DNA of 64,000 nucleotides from Mycolicibacterium rhodesiae JS60 (GTDB lineage Bacteria > Actinomycetota > Actinomycetes > Mycobacteriales > Mycobacteriaceae), in contig AGIQ01000001.1 of assembly GCA_000230935.2 (NCBI GenBank), positions 1,860,001-1,924,000 of the forward strand, read 5' to 3'. Shown one piece after another: positions 57,101-64,000 of this stretch; the stretch's first letter is position 1, and every line of letters begins with the position of its first letter. The notes beneath the pieces were generated by a model. It searched no databases, was not told the DNA's origin, and was given only the letters and a program-made list of their open reading frames with translations. A program made the translations under genes and the position numbers.

Positions 57101-57656
57101 TGAAGGGATGCGCTCGCCACATCCGGGCGGTCAGCAGGATCGGCACGATGATGTAGGGCAGGTTGTACGCAAGCGCCTTTGGCACGTTGGTGAACGTGTA
57201 GTCGTAGGCCGCGTTGCAGACCGCCTGGAAAAGCGGTGCGTCCCCGGCGAATCCGACCATCACCACGATGAAGGTCGTCTGCACGACCATGCCCGTGTAG
57301 ATGAAGGACGGCTTGCGGATCCACTCCCGTCCCCGGATGAAGCAGTAGACGAGCAGCACGTAGAACGTTCCGAAGACGAGGGCGGACACGCTGGCACCGA
57401 CCTGGAGGAAGCGCGGGTTGGCGATCAGCAGCGGGTCGGTGCCGCCGGCGTAGACGTGATAGACGACGCGGGCGAGGAAGAAGTCGGAGTCCGGGTCGGG
57501 CCGGGCCACCATGTTGACGACGTCGCCGGTGAACGAGGACCCGATGAACAGGGTGAACACGACGATGAAGAACCAGTCGTAGCGGCGCCCGCGCAGCGGG
57601 ATCGGACGGCGCGCGAGGCCCGACTCTGTCGTGGTTGCGGCCGGGGAGATAGTCAT
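57084..57656 (-). CDS. Conserved membrane protein (Rv3000-like, possibly EXPERA-type)
   Basis: Integral membrane protein of 190 residues with about five hydrophobic segments (YDWFFIVVFTLFIGSSF; SALVFGTFYVLLVYCFI; GMVVQTTFIVVMVGF; LPYIIVPILLTARMW). The arrangement reminds me of EXPERA/emopamil-binding-type sterol-isomerase folds, but the match is weak and function is unknown. A protein of this kind lies after ilvC in M. tuberculosis (Rv3000, recalled). The ATG at 57656 (MTISPAATT) is preferred over the longer frame to 57779. Its last codons and stop lie within the palindrome it shares with ilvC. Confidence 0.65.
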   Translation of the reverse strand: MTISPAATTTESGLARRPIPLRGRRYDWFFIVVFTLFIGSSFTGDVVNMVARPDPDSDFFLARVVYHVYAGGTDPLLIANPRFLQVGASVSALVFGTFYVLLVYCFIRGREWIRKPSFIYTGMVVQTTFIVVMVGFAGDAPLFQAVCNAAYDYTFTNVPKALAYNLPYIIVPILLTARMWRAHPFTTSAR

Positions 57657-57819
57657 GCCCGCTGATGCTAGGAGTCTCCCGACACCCGGGAGCGCAGATT
57701 CCCGAAATTGCAACAGTAAGGGCTTCTGTATTGATGGGGATGAGTTCACCCGCCGACGGGGTACCCCGGCATGTGACACGCTTTCGGTGATTCACACCGA
57801 CGGCAGAAGGAGATCAGCG

Positions 57820-58188
57820 ATGACGTTCAGAGGTACCGCGCTTGGCGCACTGTTGACCTGCGCACTCGGCACCGCGGCCGCCGTTGCGATGCCGACCGCG
57901 GCCGCCGCGCCCTGCAGCGCCAGCGGCCTGGCCTCCACCTCCAGCGGGGTCCTGGCCGCCGCCGGCGGCTATCTCGCCACCCATCCCGGGGCCGACGATG
58001 TGCTGACCGCCGCGGCCAGCCAGTCGCCCGAGGACGCGAAGGCTTCGGTGCGGTCGTACTTCATCGGACACCCGGGGGAGCTGATCGATCTACGGAACAT
58101 CGCCGGACCGCTGCGCGACCTGCGTAACCAGTGTGGAGTGTCGGTATCCCCGGGCCAGTTGGCTCTGCTGTTCGAGCAGGTGTCGTAG
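57820..58188 (+). CDS. Secreted hemophore-related protein (Rv0203-like family)
   Basis: Small exported protein of 122 residues. A signal peptide (GALLTCALGTAAAVAMPTAAAA) is followed by a mature helical domain with two cysteines about 77 residues apart (PCSASGLA... and RNQCGV) likely joined by a disulfide. The pattern YLATHPGADDVLTAAASQSPEDA and YFIGHPGELIDLRNIAGPL is typical of the mycobacterial family that includes the heme carrier Rv0203. Heme binding is inferred. AGAAGGAG ribosome site before the ATG. It converges on the next gene with 3 bp between. Confidence 0.75.
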   Translation: MTFRGTALGALLTCALGTAAAVAMPTAAAAPCSASGLASTSSGVLAAAGGYLATHPGADDVLTAAASQSPEDAKASVRSYFIGHPGELIDLRNIAGPLRDLRNQCGVSVSPGQLALLFEQVS

Positions 58189-58191
58189 GAC

Positions 58192-59619
58192 TTACGGCGC
58201 CAGCGACGGGAGCGGCAGGCCGAATTCGCGCTTGAGTACCGTGCGCGCGGCGTAGTAGCCGGCCATCCCGTGCACGCCGGTGCCCGGTGGGGTGGCCGAG
58301 GAGCACAGGTAGGCCTTGGGGATCGGCGTGGTCCACGGATTCCAGCGCAGGGTGGGGCCCACCATCGCGGCGAACAGCGTGGCGCCGCCGACGATGATGT
58401 CCCCGCCGACGTAGTTGGCGTTGTAGGCCGACATCTGTGCCGCGGTCACACACCGCGATGCCAACACCAGGTCGCGGAACCCGGGGGCGGCCTTCTCGAA
58501 CAGACCGATGATGGTGTCGGTCAGGTCTTCGGTCGAGTGGGCCGGGACATGGGCGTAGGTCCATAAGGGCCGCCGCCCCGCGGAGTCGATGCGTGACGGA
58601 TCGGACACGTGCGGAAGCGCCGCCAGCGTCATCGGCCAATCGGCGTGCCGGCCCGAGGCGATCTCTTTCTCCGAGTACGCCATCTGGGCTCGGGTGCCAC
58701 CTATGTGGACGGTGGGCGAGGCGGCGACTCTTGGGTCGCGCCATGGAATCTCGCCGGAGAGAACAAAATCCACCTTGCAGACACCCGGGCCAAACCTGTA
58801 GCGCCGCAATGACTTTGCGTACCGATCCGGTACTGCGGCGCCGTAGATGTCGAGCAGGGCGGTCGGCGCGGTGTCGTAGATCGCCACGCCCGGGGGAGGG
58901 GAGGTCACCGGCTCGCCGACCACCAGCTCGCCGCCGTGGGCCACCAGATCGGCGAGCAGGGCGTCGACGATCACCTGGCTGCCGCCGACCGGCACCGGCC
59001 AGCCCGCGGTGTGCGCCACGGTGCCCAGCATAATGCCCGCTCCGCTGTTGACCGGCGAGGGCATCGGTGAAATGGCATGTGTGCCAACACCGGTGAACAA
59101 CGCACGGGCGTCGTTGCCGCGCAGCACGCCCCACGCCGGGCTGCCCTGGGTCAGCACCCGGATCCCGGACCGCACCGTGGTGATCAGGTCGGGTGGCAGT
59201 GATCGCTTGTCGCCCAGAAAGAAGCCGAGGACGCCGTCGGGATGATCCGCCAACGGGCCGAACAAGCTGCGCCACGAACTGCCGTGCTCGAGTTCGGCGC
59301 ACGTGCGCTCCAGCGAGTGGTAGGCGATCGCGGCGGGCCGGCCGGGCAATGGGTTGGCGTAGGAGATCTCCGGCACCGCCAATTGCACCCCGCGCGCGGC
59401 GAGATCGAACTCGGCGAAGAACGGCGAGGCGATCGCCAGCGGGTGCACCGCCGAGCAGACGTCGTGGCGGATATCGGGGAACTCCGGGTCCGCTGCCGTC
59501 CGGGCGCCGCCGCCGAATGTCGGCTGGCCCTCCACGACGCGCACCGTCAACCCAGCTCGGGCGCAGATGACGGCAGCCGCCAACCCGTTGGGACCACTGC
59601 CGACGACGGTCACGTCCAC
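58192..59619 (-). CDS. FAD-dependent oxidoreductase, phytoene-desaturase-like (Rv2997-like)
   Basis: Flavoprotein of 475 residues. The N-terminal dinucleotide motif is VVGSGPNGLAAAVICARAGLTVRVVEG (residues 5-31), followed by GGGARTA. The C-terminal FAD segment reads AYLCSSATPPGTGVHGMAGYYAARTVL near residue 440. The general form is that of phytoene desaturases and related NAD(P)/FAD oxidoreductases; the substrate is unknown, perhaps an isoprenoid or other lipid. The gene in the same place in M. tuberculosis is Rv2997 (recalled). Its start faces serA, 65 bp away. Confidence 0.85.
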   Translation of the reverse strand: MDVTVVGSGPNGLAAAVICARAGLTVRVVEGQPTFGGGARTAADPEFPDIRHDVCSAVHPLAIASPFFAEFDLAARGVQLAVPEISYANPLPGRPAAIAYHSLERTCAELEHGSSWRSLFGPLADHPDGVLGFFLGDKRSLPPDLITTVRSGIRVLTQGSPAWGVLRGNDARALFTGVGTHAISPMPSPVNSGAGIMLGTVAHTAGWPVPVGGSQVIVDALLADLVAHGGELVVGEPVTSPPPGVAIYDTAPTALLDIYGAAVPDRYAKSLRRYRFGPGVCKVDFVLSGEIPWRDPRVAASPTVHIGGTRAQMAYSEKEIASGRHADWPMTLAALPHVSDPSRIDSAGRRPLWTYAHVPAHSTEDLTDTIIGLFEKAAPGFRDLVLASRCVTAAQMSAYNANYVGGDIIVGGATLFAAMVGPTLRWNPWTTPIPKAYLCSSATPPGTGVHGMAGYYAARTVLKREFGLPLPSLAP

Positions 59620-59671
59620 TCAACAAGTAGACCGCACCCCGGCCGCTGGTCGTGCACCGGCCGACAACCAC

Positions 59672-59677
59672 TAGGCT
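59672..59677 (+). promoter_or_regulatory. Candidate -10 box, leaderless start of serA
   Basis: TAGGCT ends 7 nt before the GTG at 59685. Confidence 0.5.
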
Positions 59678-59684
59678 GACCGCC

Positions 59685-61271
59685 GTGAATCTGCCCGTTG
59701 TACTGATCGCAGACAAGCTTGCCGAATCGACCGTCGCCGCCCTGGGCGACCAGGTCGAAGTCCGCTGGGTCGACGGCCCCGACCGGCCGAAACTGCTGAC
59801 CGCCGTCGCCGACGCCGACGCCCTGCTGGTGCGCTCGGCCACCACGGTGGACGCCGAGGTCATCGCCGCCGCGCCCAAGCTGAAGATCGTCGCCCGCGCG
59901 GGGGTCGGCCTGGACAACGTCGACGTCGATGCTGCTACCGCGGCGGGGGTGCTCGTGGTCAATGCGCCCACGTCGAACATCCACAGCGCCGCCGAGCATG
60001 CGCTGGCCCTGATGCTGTCGGCCGCGCGACAGATCCCGGCCGCCGATGCGACCCTGCGCGAGCACACCTGGAAGCGTTCGTCGTTCTCGGGCACCGAGAT
60101 CTTCGGCAAGACCGTCGGCGTGGTGGGCCTTGGCCGGATCGGGCAGCTGGTGGCCGCGCGGCTGGCCGCGTTCGGCACTCACGTCGTCGCCTACGACCCC
60201 TATGTGCCGGCCGCGCGCGCCGCTCAGCTGGGCATCGAACTGTTGCCGCTCGACGAGCTGCTGGGCCGTGCCGACTTCATCTCCGTGCACCTGCCCAAGA
60301 CCCCGGAGACCGCCGGTCTGCTCGGCAAGGAAGCGCTCGCCAAGACCAAGCCCGGTGTGATCATCGTCAACGCCGCCCGCGGTGGGCTGATCGACGAGCA
60401 GGCGCTGGCCGACGCGATCACCAGTGGCCATGTCGCCGCCGCGGGACTCGACGTGTTCAGCACCGAACCGTGCACCGACAGCCCGCTGTTCGACCTGCCG
60501 CAGGTTGTCGTCACCCCCCACCTCGGTGCCTCTACCGCCGAGGCCCAGGATCGGGCCGGGACCGATGTGGCGGCGAGTGTGAGACTCGCGCTGGCCGGCG
60601 AATTCGTGCCGGACGCGGTCAATGTCGGCGGCGGTGCGGTCAGCGAAGAAGTGGCGCCGTGGCTGGACCTGGCGCGCAAGCTGGGGCTGCTCGTCGGTGT
60701 GCTGTCCACCGGCGCCGCCTCGAACCTGTCGGTACGGGTGTCCGGCGAGCTGGCATCGGAAGACGTTGAGGTGCTGAAGCTTTCAGCGCTGCGCGGGTTC
60801 TTCTCGACAGTGACCGATCAGCAGGTGACGTTCGTCAACGCGCCGAACCTGGCTGCCGAACGCGGTCTGCAGAGCGAGTTGAGCACCGCCAGCGAGAGCC
60901 CCAACCACCGCAGCCTCGTCGACGTGCGGGTGGTCGGGCCCGACGGCTCGGCCACCAATGTGTCCGGGACGCTGTCCGGGCCGCAGCAGGTGGAGAAGGT
61001 CGTCCAGATCAACGGCCGCAACTTCGATCTGCGCGCCGAAGGGGTGAACCTGGTGCTGCATTACTCGGATCAGCCTGGGGCGCTCGGCAAGATCGGCACT
61101 CTGCTCGGCAATGCCGGCGTGAACATCCTGGCGGCTCAGCTGAGCCAGGACACCAGCGGCAAGGCCGCAACCCTCATGCTGCGGTTGGACCGGGACGTCT
61201 CCGGGGACGTTCGGTCGGCAATCCGCGCGGACGTCGGCGCGACGACGCTGGAAGTGGTGGACCTGTCATGA
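59685..61271 (+). CDS. serA: D-3-phosphoglycerate dehydrogenase (type I)
   Basis: First enzyme of serine synthesis, oxidising 3-phosphoglycerate with NAD+. The 528 residues equal the length I recall for M. tuberculosis SerA1. Substrate-binding segment RSATTV, NAD motif [11 protein letters not shown] (near residue 150), catalytic Arg in NAARGGLID, Glu in the EP of FSTEPC, and His in [12 protein letters not shown] (near 280). The C-terminal half holds the allosteric substrate-binding domain and an ACT domain ([18 protein letters not shown]) for serine feedback. The GTG at 59685 gives the family N-terminus. Confidence 0.96.
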   Translation: MNLPVVLIADKLAESTVAALGDQVEVRWVDGPDRPKLLTAVADADALLVRSATTVDAEVIAAAPKLKIVARAGVGLDNVDVDAATAAGVLVVNAPTSNIHSAAEHALALMLSAARQIPAADATLREHTWKRSSFSGTEIFGKTVGVVGLGRIGQLVAARLAAFGTHVVAYDPYVPAARAAQLGIELLPLDELLGRADFISVHLPKTPETAGLLGKEALAKTKPGVIIVNAARGGLIDEQALADAITSGHVAAAGLDVFSTEPCTDSPLFDLPQVVVTPHLGASTAEAQDRAGTDVAASVRLALAGEFVPDAVNVGGGAVSEEVAPWLDLARKLGLLVGVLSTGAASNLSVRVSGELASEDVEVLKLSALRGFFSTVTDQQVTFVNAPNLAAERGLQSELSTASESPNHRSLVDVRVVGPDGSATNVSGTLSGPQQVEKVVQINGRNFDLRAEGVNLVLHYSDQPGALGKIGTLLGNAGVNILAAQLSQDTSGKAATLMLRLDRDVSGDVRSAIRADVGATTLEVVDLS

Positions 61272-61317
61272 ACCGCCGGCGACGATGCAGAGCGAAGCGA
61301 TGAGGAGGAGCGGCGCA
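61269..61317 (+). repeat. serA-leuB spacer resembling part of a mycobacterial interspersed repeat (MIRU-like)
   Basis: From the serA stop to the leuB start, the sequence contains GACGATGCAGAGCGAAGCGA followed by TGAGGAGGAGCGGCGCA. I recall this phrase as recurring in front of mycobacterial genes and in MIRU elements, which insert between overlapping stop and start codons. It also supplies the leuB ribosome site GAGGAGGAG. Not verified by search. Confidence 0.4.
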
Positions 61318-62328
61318 GTGAAGTTGGCGGTAATCGCGGGCGACGGTATCGGTCCGGAGGTCATCGACGAAGCGCTGCAGGTGCTCGACGCGGTGCTGCC
61401 CGGTGTGGAGCGCACCGAATACGACCTGGGTGCGCGGCGCTACCACGCGACCGGTGAGCTACTCACCGCCGAGACCATCGAGGAGCTGAAGGGCTACGAC
61501 GCCATCCTGCTCGGCGCGATCGGCGATCCGTCGGTGCCCAGCGGTGTGCTCGAGCGGGGGCTGCTGCTCAAGCTCCGGTTTGCCTTGGACCATCACGTCA
61601 ACCTGCGGCCGGGCCGGCTGTATCCCGGTGTCAGCAGCCCGCTTTCCGGGGTGACGAACATCGATTTCGTCGTCGTCCGCGAGGGCACCGAGGGCCCCTA
61701 CACCGGCAACGGCGGCGCGTTGCGGGTCGGCACCCCGCATGAGGTGGCCACCGAGGTCAGTGTGAACACCGCATTCGGTGTGGAGCGGGTGGTGCGTGAC
61801 GCATTCGCCCGTGCGCAGGCGCGGCGCAAGCACCTGACCCTCGTCCACAAGACCAATGTGCTGACCTTCGCCGGCAGCCTGTGGTCGCGGGTCGTCGCCG
61901 AGGTCGGCGCCGACTACCCGGATGTCGAGGTCGCGTATCAGCACATCGATGCGGCCACCATCCACATGGTCACCGATCCGGGACGGTTCGACGTCATCGT
62001 CACCGACAACCTGTTCGGCGACATCATCACCGACCTGGCAGCGGCGGTGTGCGGCGGGATCGGCCTGGCCGCCAGCGGCAATATCGATGCCACCCGGACG
62101 AATCCGTCGATGTTCGAACCCGTCCACGGCAGTGCGCCCGACATCGCCGGGCAGGGCGTTGCCGACCCGACGGCCGCGGTGATGTCGGTGGCATTGTTGC
62201 TTCGCCACCTCGGCGAGGACGCCGCGGCCGCTCGCGTCGATGACGCCGTCGGTGCCCATCTGGCCAGCCGTGGCGACGCGACCTACTCGACCCGTGAGGT
62301 CGGCGACCGCATCCGCGCCTCGATTTAG
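61318..62328 (+). CDS. leuB: 3-isopropylmalate dehydrogenase
   Basis: NAD-dependent enzyme of leucine synthesis that oxidises and decarboxylates 3-isopropylmalate; 336 residues, as in M. tuberculosis. GDGIGPEV is at residues 7-14, [17 protein letters not shown] near 80, the [13 protein letters not shown] loop near 120, the catalytic Lys in [10 protein letters not shown] (near 180), and metal ligands in [15 protein letters not shown] (near 226). The GTG at 61318 matches the family start and follows GAGGAGGAG; the ATG at 61285 is unlikely. Converges on the MFS gene with a 4-bp overlap. Confidence 0.95.
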   Translation: MKLAVIAGDGIGPEVIDEALQVLDAVLPGVERTEYDLGARRYHATGELLTAETIEELKGYDAILLGAIGDPSVPSGVLERGLLLKLRFALDHHVNLRPGRLYPGVSSPLSGVTNIDFVVVREGTEGPYTGNGGALRVGTPHEVATEVSVNTAFGVERVVRDAFARAQARRKHLTLVHKTNVLTFAGSLWSRVVAEVGADYPDVEVAYQHIDAATIHMVTDPGRFDVIVTDNLFGDIITDLAAAVCGGIGLAASGNIDATRTNPSMFEPVHGSAPDIAGQGVADPTAAVMSVALLLRHLGEDAAAARVDDAVGAHLASRGDATYSTREVGDRIRASI

Positions 62329-63512
62329 TCCTTCCGGGGCTGATCGGCCGGCACCAAAGGCAGTGCCACCACTGGGAACAGCGCGCACACGGCGAACGCC
62401 ACCGGGTATCCCAGCACGCCGATCAGTGCGCCGAACAATGGCGGGGTGAGACCGGCGGCCAGCAGCTGGCTGGTGTTCTGGGTGCCCAGTGCGCGCCCGC
62501 TCCAGAACGGTCCGGCGATCTCGGCGATCGCGGTGAACGCCAATCCATTGTCGACGACGGTGATCACCGAGGCGACGACCATCACGGCGATGCTCAGCGG
62601 TGAGTGCAGCGCGTCGGTCAGCGCCAGTAGCGCCATCGACGCCGCCGCCGCGGCCGCGATCATCCGGATCGGACGCAGCCGCGAGCCCATCCGGTCCGAC
62701 CAGCGGCCGGCGGCGATACGGCCCAGCGCCCCGAGGATCTGGGCGGCCATCACCAGCACGCCCGCCGATTCCGCCGACCAGCCTCGGTCGGCGATCAGCC
62801 ACACCAGGGTGAATGTCCACACCACGCACTGCGGCACGACCAGCAGCACCGATACCGCGTGGATGCGCCACAGGACGGCGGATCCCCGATAGGGGTTGGC
62901 CAGGTGCTCGGCCGGCGCCTCAGCGCGCGGCGGTCGAGGCGGATCGACCACGACGGCGGCGCACACCAGCGCCGCCACCCCGCACACGATCGCCGGGAAC
63001 AACAGCGCCGGTCCGATTCCGTGCGACTGGGCCAGGCGGGGAATGACCAACGCGCCGACGGCCACTCCCAGCGGCTGGGCGGTTTGGCGAATCCCCATCA
63101 CCAGACCGCGCTGATGGGGCGGGAACCACCCGACGACCAGCCGGCCGCTGGCCGAATTGCTGCTGGCCGCCGCCATTCCGCCGAGAAACAGAAAGAGGCT
63201 CACCAGAATCAGCGCGTTCGATGCCGCCGCCGCCAGCGCCGCCGCGGCGGTCAACGCCGAGCCGGCGCTCAGCACGAAACGCTCGCCGATGCGGTCCACC
63301 AGGTAACCCCACAGGATCAGGGTCAGCACCATGCCGAAGCTCGGCATCGCCGACACCAGGCCCGCCATGGCCAGGTCGAGGCCCATCGTGGCGTGCAGAG
63401 TGGGGATGAGGAAGGCGGCGCCGTTGATGAAGACGTTGGCGGACAACGTCGCAAACAAGGCGATCGCGAGCATCATCCAGCGCCGCACGGTACTGATCGT
63501 GTCGACGGGCAT
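62325..63512 (-). CDS. Major facilitator superfamily transporter (Rv2994-like)
   Basis: Twelve-segment membrane transporter of 395 residues. The A-type motif between segments 2 and 3 is [13 protein letters not shown] (near residue 70), and [27 protein letters not shown] (near 130) is typical of the group of anion/sugar-phosphate or drug permeases. Substrate unknown. The ATG at 63512 (MPVDT) is preferred; the frame is open to 63539. An inverted repeat 43 bp upstream may be its operator. The 3' end overlaps leuB by 4 bp. Confidence 0.88.
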   Translation of the reverse strand: MPVDTISTVRRWMMLAIALFATLSANVFINGAAFLIPTLHATMGLDLAMAGLVSAMPSFGMVLTLILWGYLVDRIGERFVLSAGSALTAAAALAAAASNALILVSLFLFLGGMAAASSNSASGRLVVGWFPPHQRGLVMGIRQTAQPLGVAVGALVIPRLAQSHGIGPALLFPAIVCGVAALVCAAVVVDPPRPPRAEAPAEHLANPYRGSAVLWRIHAVSVLLVVPQCVVWTFTLVWLIADRGWSAESAGVLVMAAQILGALGRIAAGRWSDRMGSRLRPIRMIAAAAAASMALLALTDALHSPLSIAVMVVASVITVVDNGLAFTAIAEIAGPFWSGRALGTQNTSQLLAAGLTPPLFGALIGVLGYPVAFAVCALFPVVALPLVPADQPRKD

Positions 63513-63554
63513 GGAGCCATGATTCCACGTGCGTCTCACAATGCTGAATATCTA

Positions 63555-63569
63555 TCTCATATCATGAGA
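63555..63569. promoter_or_regulatory. Candidate operator upstream of the MFS transporter gene
   Basis: TCTCAT-ATC-ATGAGA is a perfect 6-bp inverted repeat in the divergent region between the MFS and FAH-family genes, AT-richer than its surroundings. A TetR- or GntR-type site is possible. Confidence 0.45.
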
Positions 63570-63675
63570 GCTTGCTCTGGGTGAGCGTTCACGCAGCGCA
63601 CGTGCGAGTGGTGCCGAACGTGGCCGCTCACTCAACGCCCGATCGGGGCCTTTCGTCGCAGCGTGGGCGCCCCAC

Positions 63676-63681
63676 TAGGCT
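63676..63681 (+). promoter_or_regulatory. Candidate -10 box, leaderless start of the FAH-family gene
   Basis: TAGGCT ends 7 nt before the ATG at 63689. Confidence 0.5.
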
Positions 63682-63688
63682 GTCAGGA

Positions 63689-64000
63689 ATGCGCCTCGGT
63701 CGAATCGCCAGCCCCGACGGGGTCGCCTTCGTCAGCATCGAAGGGGACTCGGGCAGTGACATCGTTCGTGAGATAGCCGAGCATCCATTCGGCACGCCGA
63801 CCTTCACCGGCCGCACTTGGCCGTTGGCCGACGTGCGCCTGCTGGCGCCGATCCTGGCCAGCAAGGTGGTCTGCATGGGGAAGAACTATGCCGCCCATAT
63901 CGAGGAGATGGGCGGGGAGGCGCCGGAGGATCCGGTCATCTTCCTCAAGCCCAATACCGCGATCATCGGCCCGGGCGTGCCAATCCAGTTGCCCGCCAAT
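63689..64000 (+). CDS. Fumarylacetoacetate hydrolase family protein (3' end cut by window)
   Basis: First 104 codons of a gene that runs off the window. MRLGRIASPDGVAFVSIEGD, VRLLAPILASKVVCMGKNYAAHIEEMG (split), and PVIFLKPNTAIIGPG are typical of the FAH superfamily that acts on 2-hydroxyhepta-2,4-diene-1,7-dioate and related acylpyruvates. The metal-binding Glu residues lie beyond the visible part. The place next to leuB and the MFS gene matches Rv2993c (recalled). In M. tuberculosis the gene is followed by the glutamyl-tRNA synthetase gene. Confidence 0.85.
   Translation, partial: MRLGRIASPDGVAFVSIEGDSGSDIVREIAEHPFGTPTFTGRTWPLADVRLLAPILASKVVCMGKNYAAHIEEMGGEAPEDPVIFLKPNTAIIGPGVPIQLPAN

Overview
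The window is a high-GC actinobacterial chromosome segment that I attribute to a Mycobacterium/Mycolicibacterium species. The backbone gene order matches what I remember of the M. tuberculosis Rv3026c-Rv2993c region: acyltransferase, cysteine desulfurase, mnmA, lpqA-like lipoprotein, MetE-like protein, ligA, ACT protein, gatC-gatA, pfkA, gatB, lppZ, DoxX protein, cfp6, ilvB-ilvN-ilvC, membrane protein, FAD oxidoreductase, serA, leuB, MFS carrier and FAH-family hydrolase. This order is recalled, not searched. GTG starts, 1-8 bp start/stop overlaps and -10 boxes placed 6-9 nt before start codons (leaderless transcripts) fit the same group.

Layout. 0-12.8 kb: tRNA thiolation (cysteine desulfurase, MnmA), lipoproteins, a GT-C-like membrane protein, LigA and a Tat-exported flavoprotein. 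12.8-16 kb: a membrane glycosyltransferase-like gene split by an IS481-type element (13751-15078). The element sits in a long palindrome, is flanked by a 15-bp direct repeat, and removing it restores one 603-codon frame. 16-22.8 kb: the gatCAB amidotransferase genes, with pfkA and a phosphoenolpyruvate-dependent dihydroxyacetone kinase operon (dhaKLM) between them.

23.4-39.7 kb: a [NiFe]-hydrogenase island. A cytosolic GAF histidine kinase and a NarL-type regulator face a ten-gene minus-strand operon. It encodes the small and large subunits of a group 1h (Hhy, atmospheric-H2-type) uptake hydrogenase, a NifU/Rieske-like protein, four proteins of unknown function, a 39-residue membrane peptide, the maturation endopeptidase and a HypC. 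hypB-hypA lie upstream on the same strand, and hypF-hypC-hypD-hypE run divergently. Together they encode the full HypA-F set plus the protease needed to build the NiFe(CN)2CO site. There is no Tat signal on the small subunit and no cytochrome b gene, so the route of electrons to the respiratory chain must involve other proteins, perhaps the conserved accessory ones.

39.8-50.7 kb: an alanine/proline-rich secreted protein, then an unusual cluster: SDR, VWA (NorD-type) protein, MoxR/NorQ-type AAA+ ATPase, a periplasmic-binding-protein-like protein without a signal peptide, an AveC-family membrane protein, a second SDR, a cytochrome P450, and a double-domain TetR regulator facing them. Related sequences occur in three of the cluster's promoter regions. 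Its substrate is unknown.

50.8-64 kb: return to the conserved backbone with branched-chain amino acid synthesis. ilvB has a leader peptide gene and an attenuator-like terminator. serA and leuB follow, then an MFS carrier and a truncated FAH-family gene at the window edge. I saw no rRNA, tRNA or CRISPR array, and no gene-free stretch longer than 300 bp.
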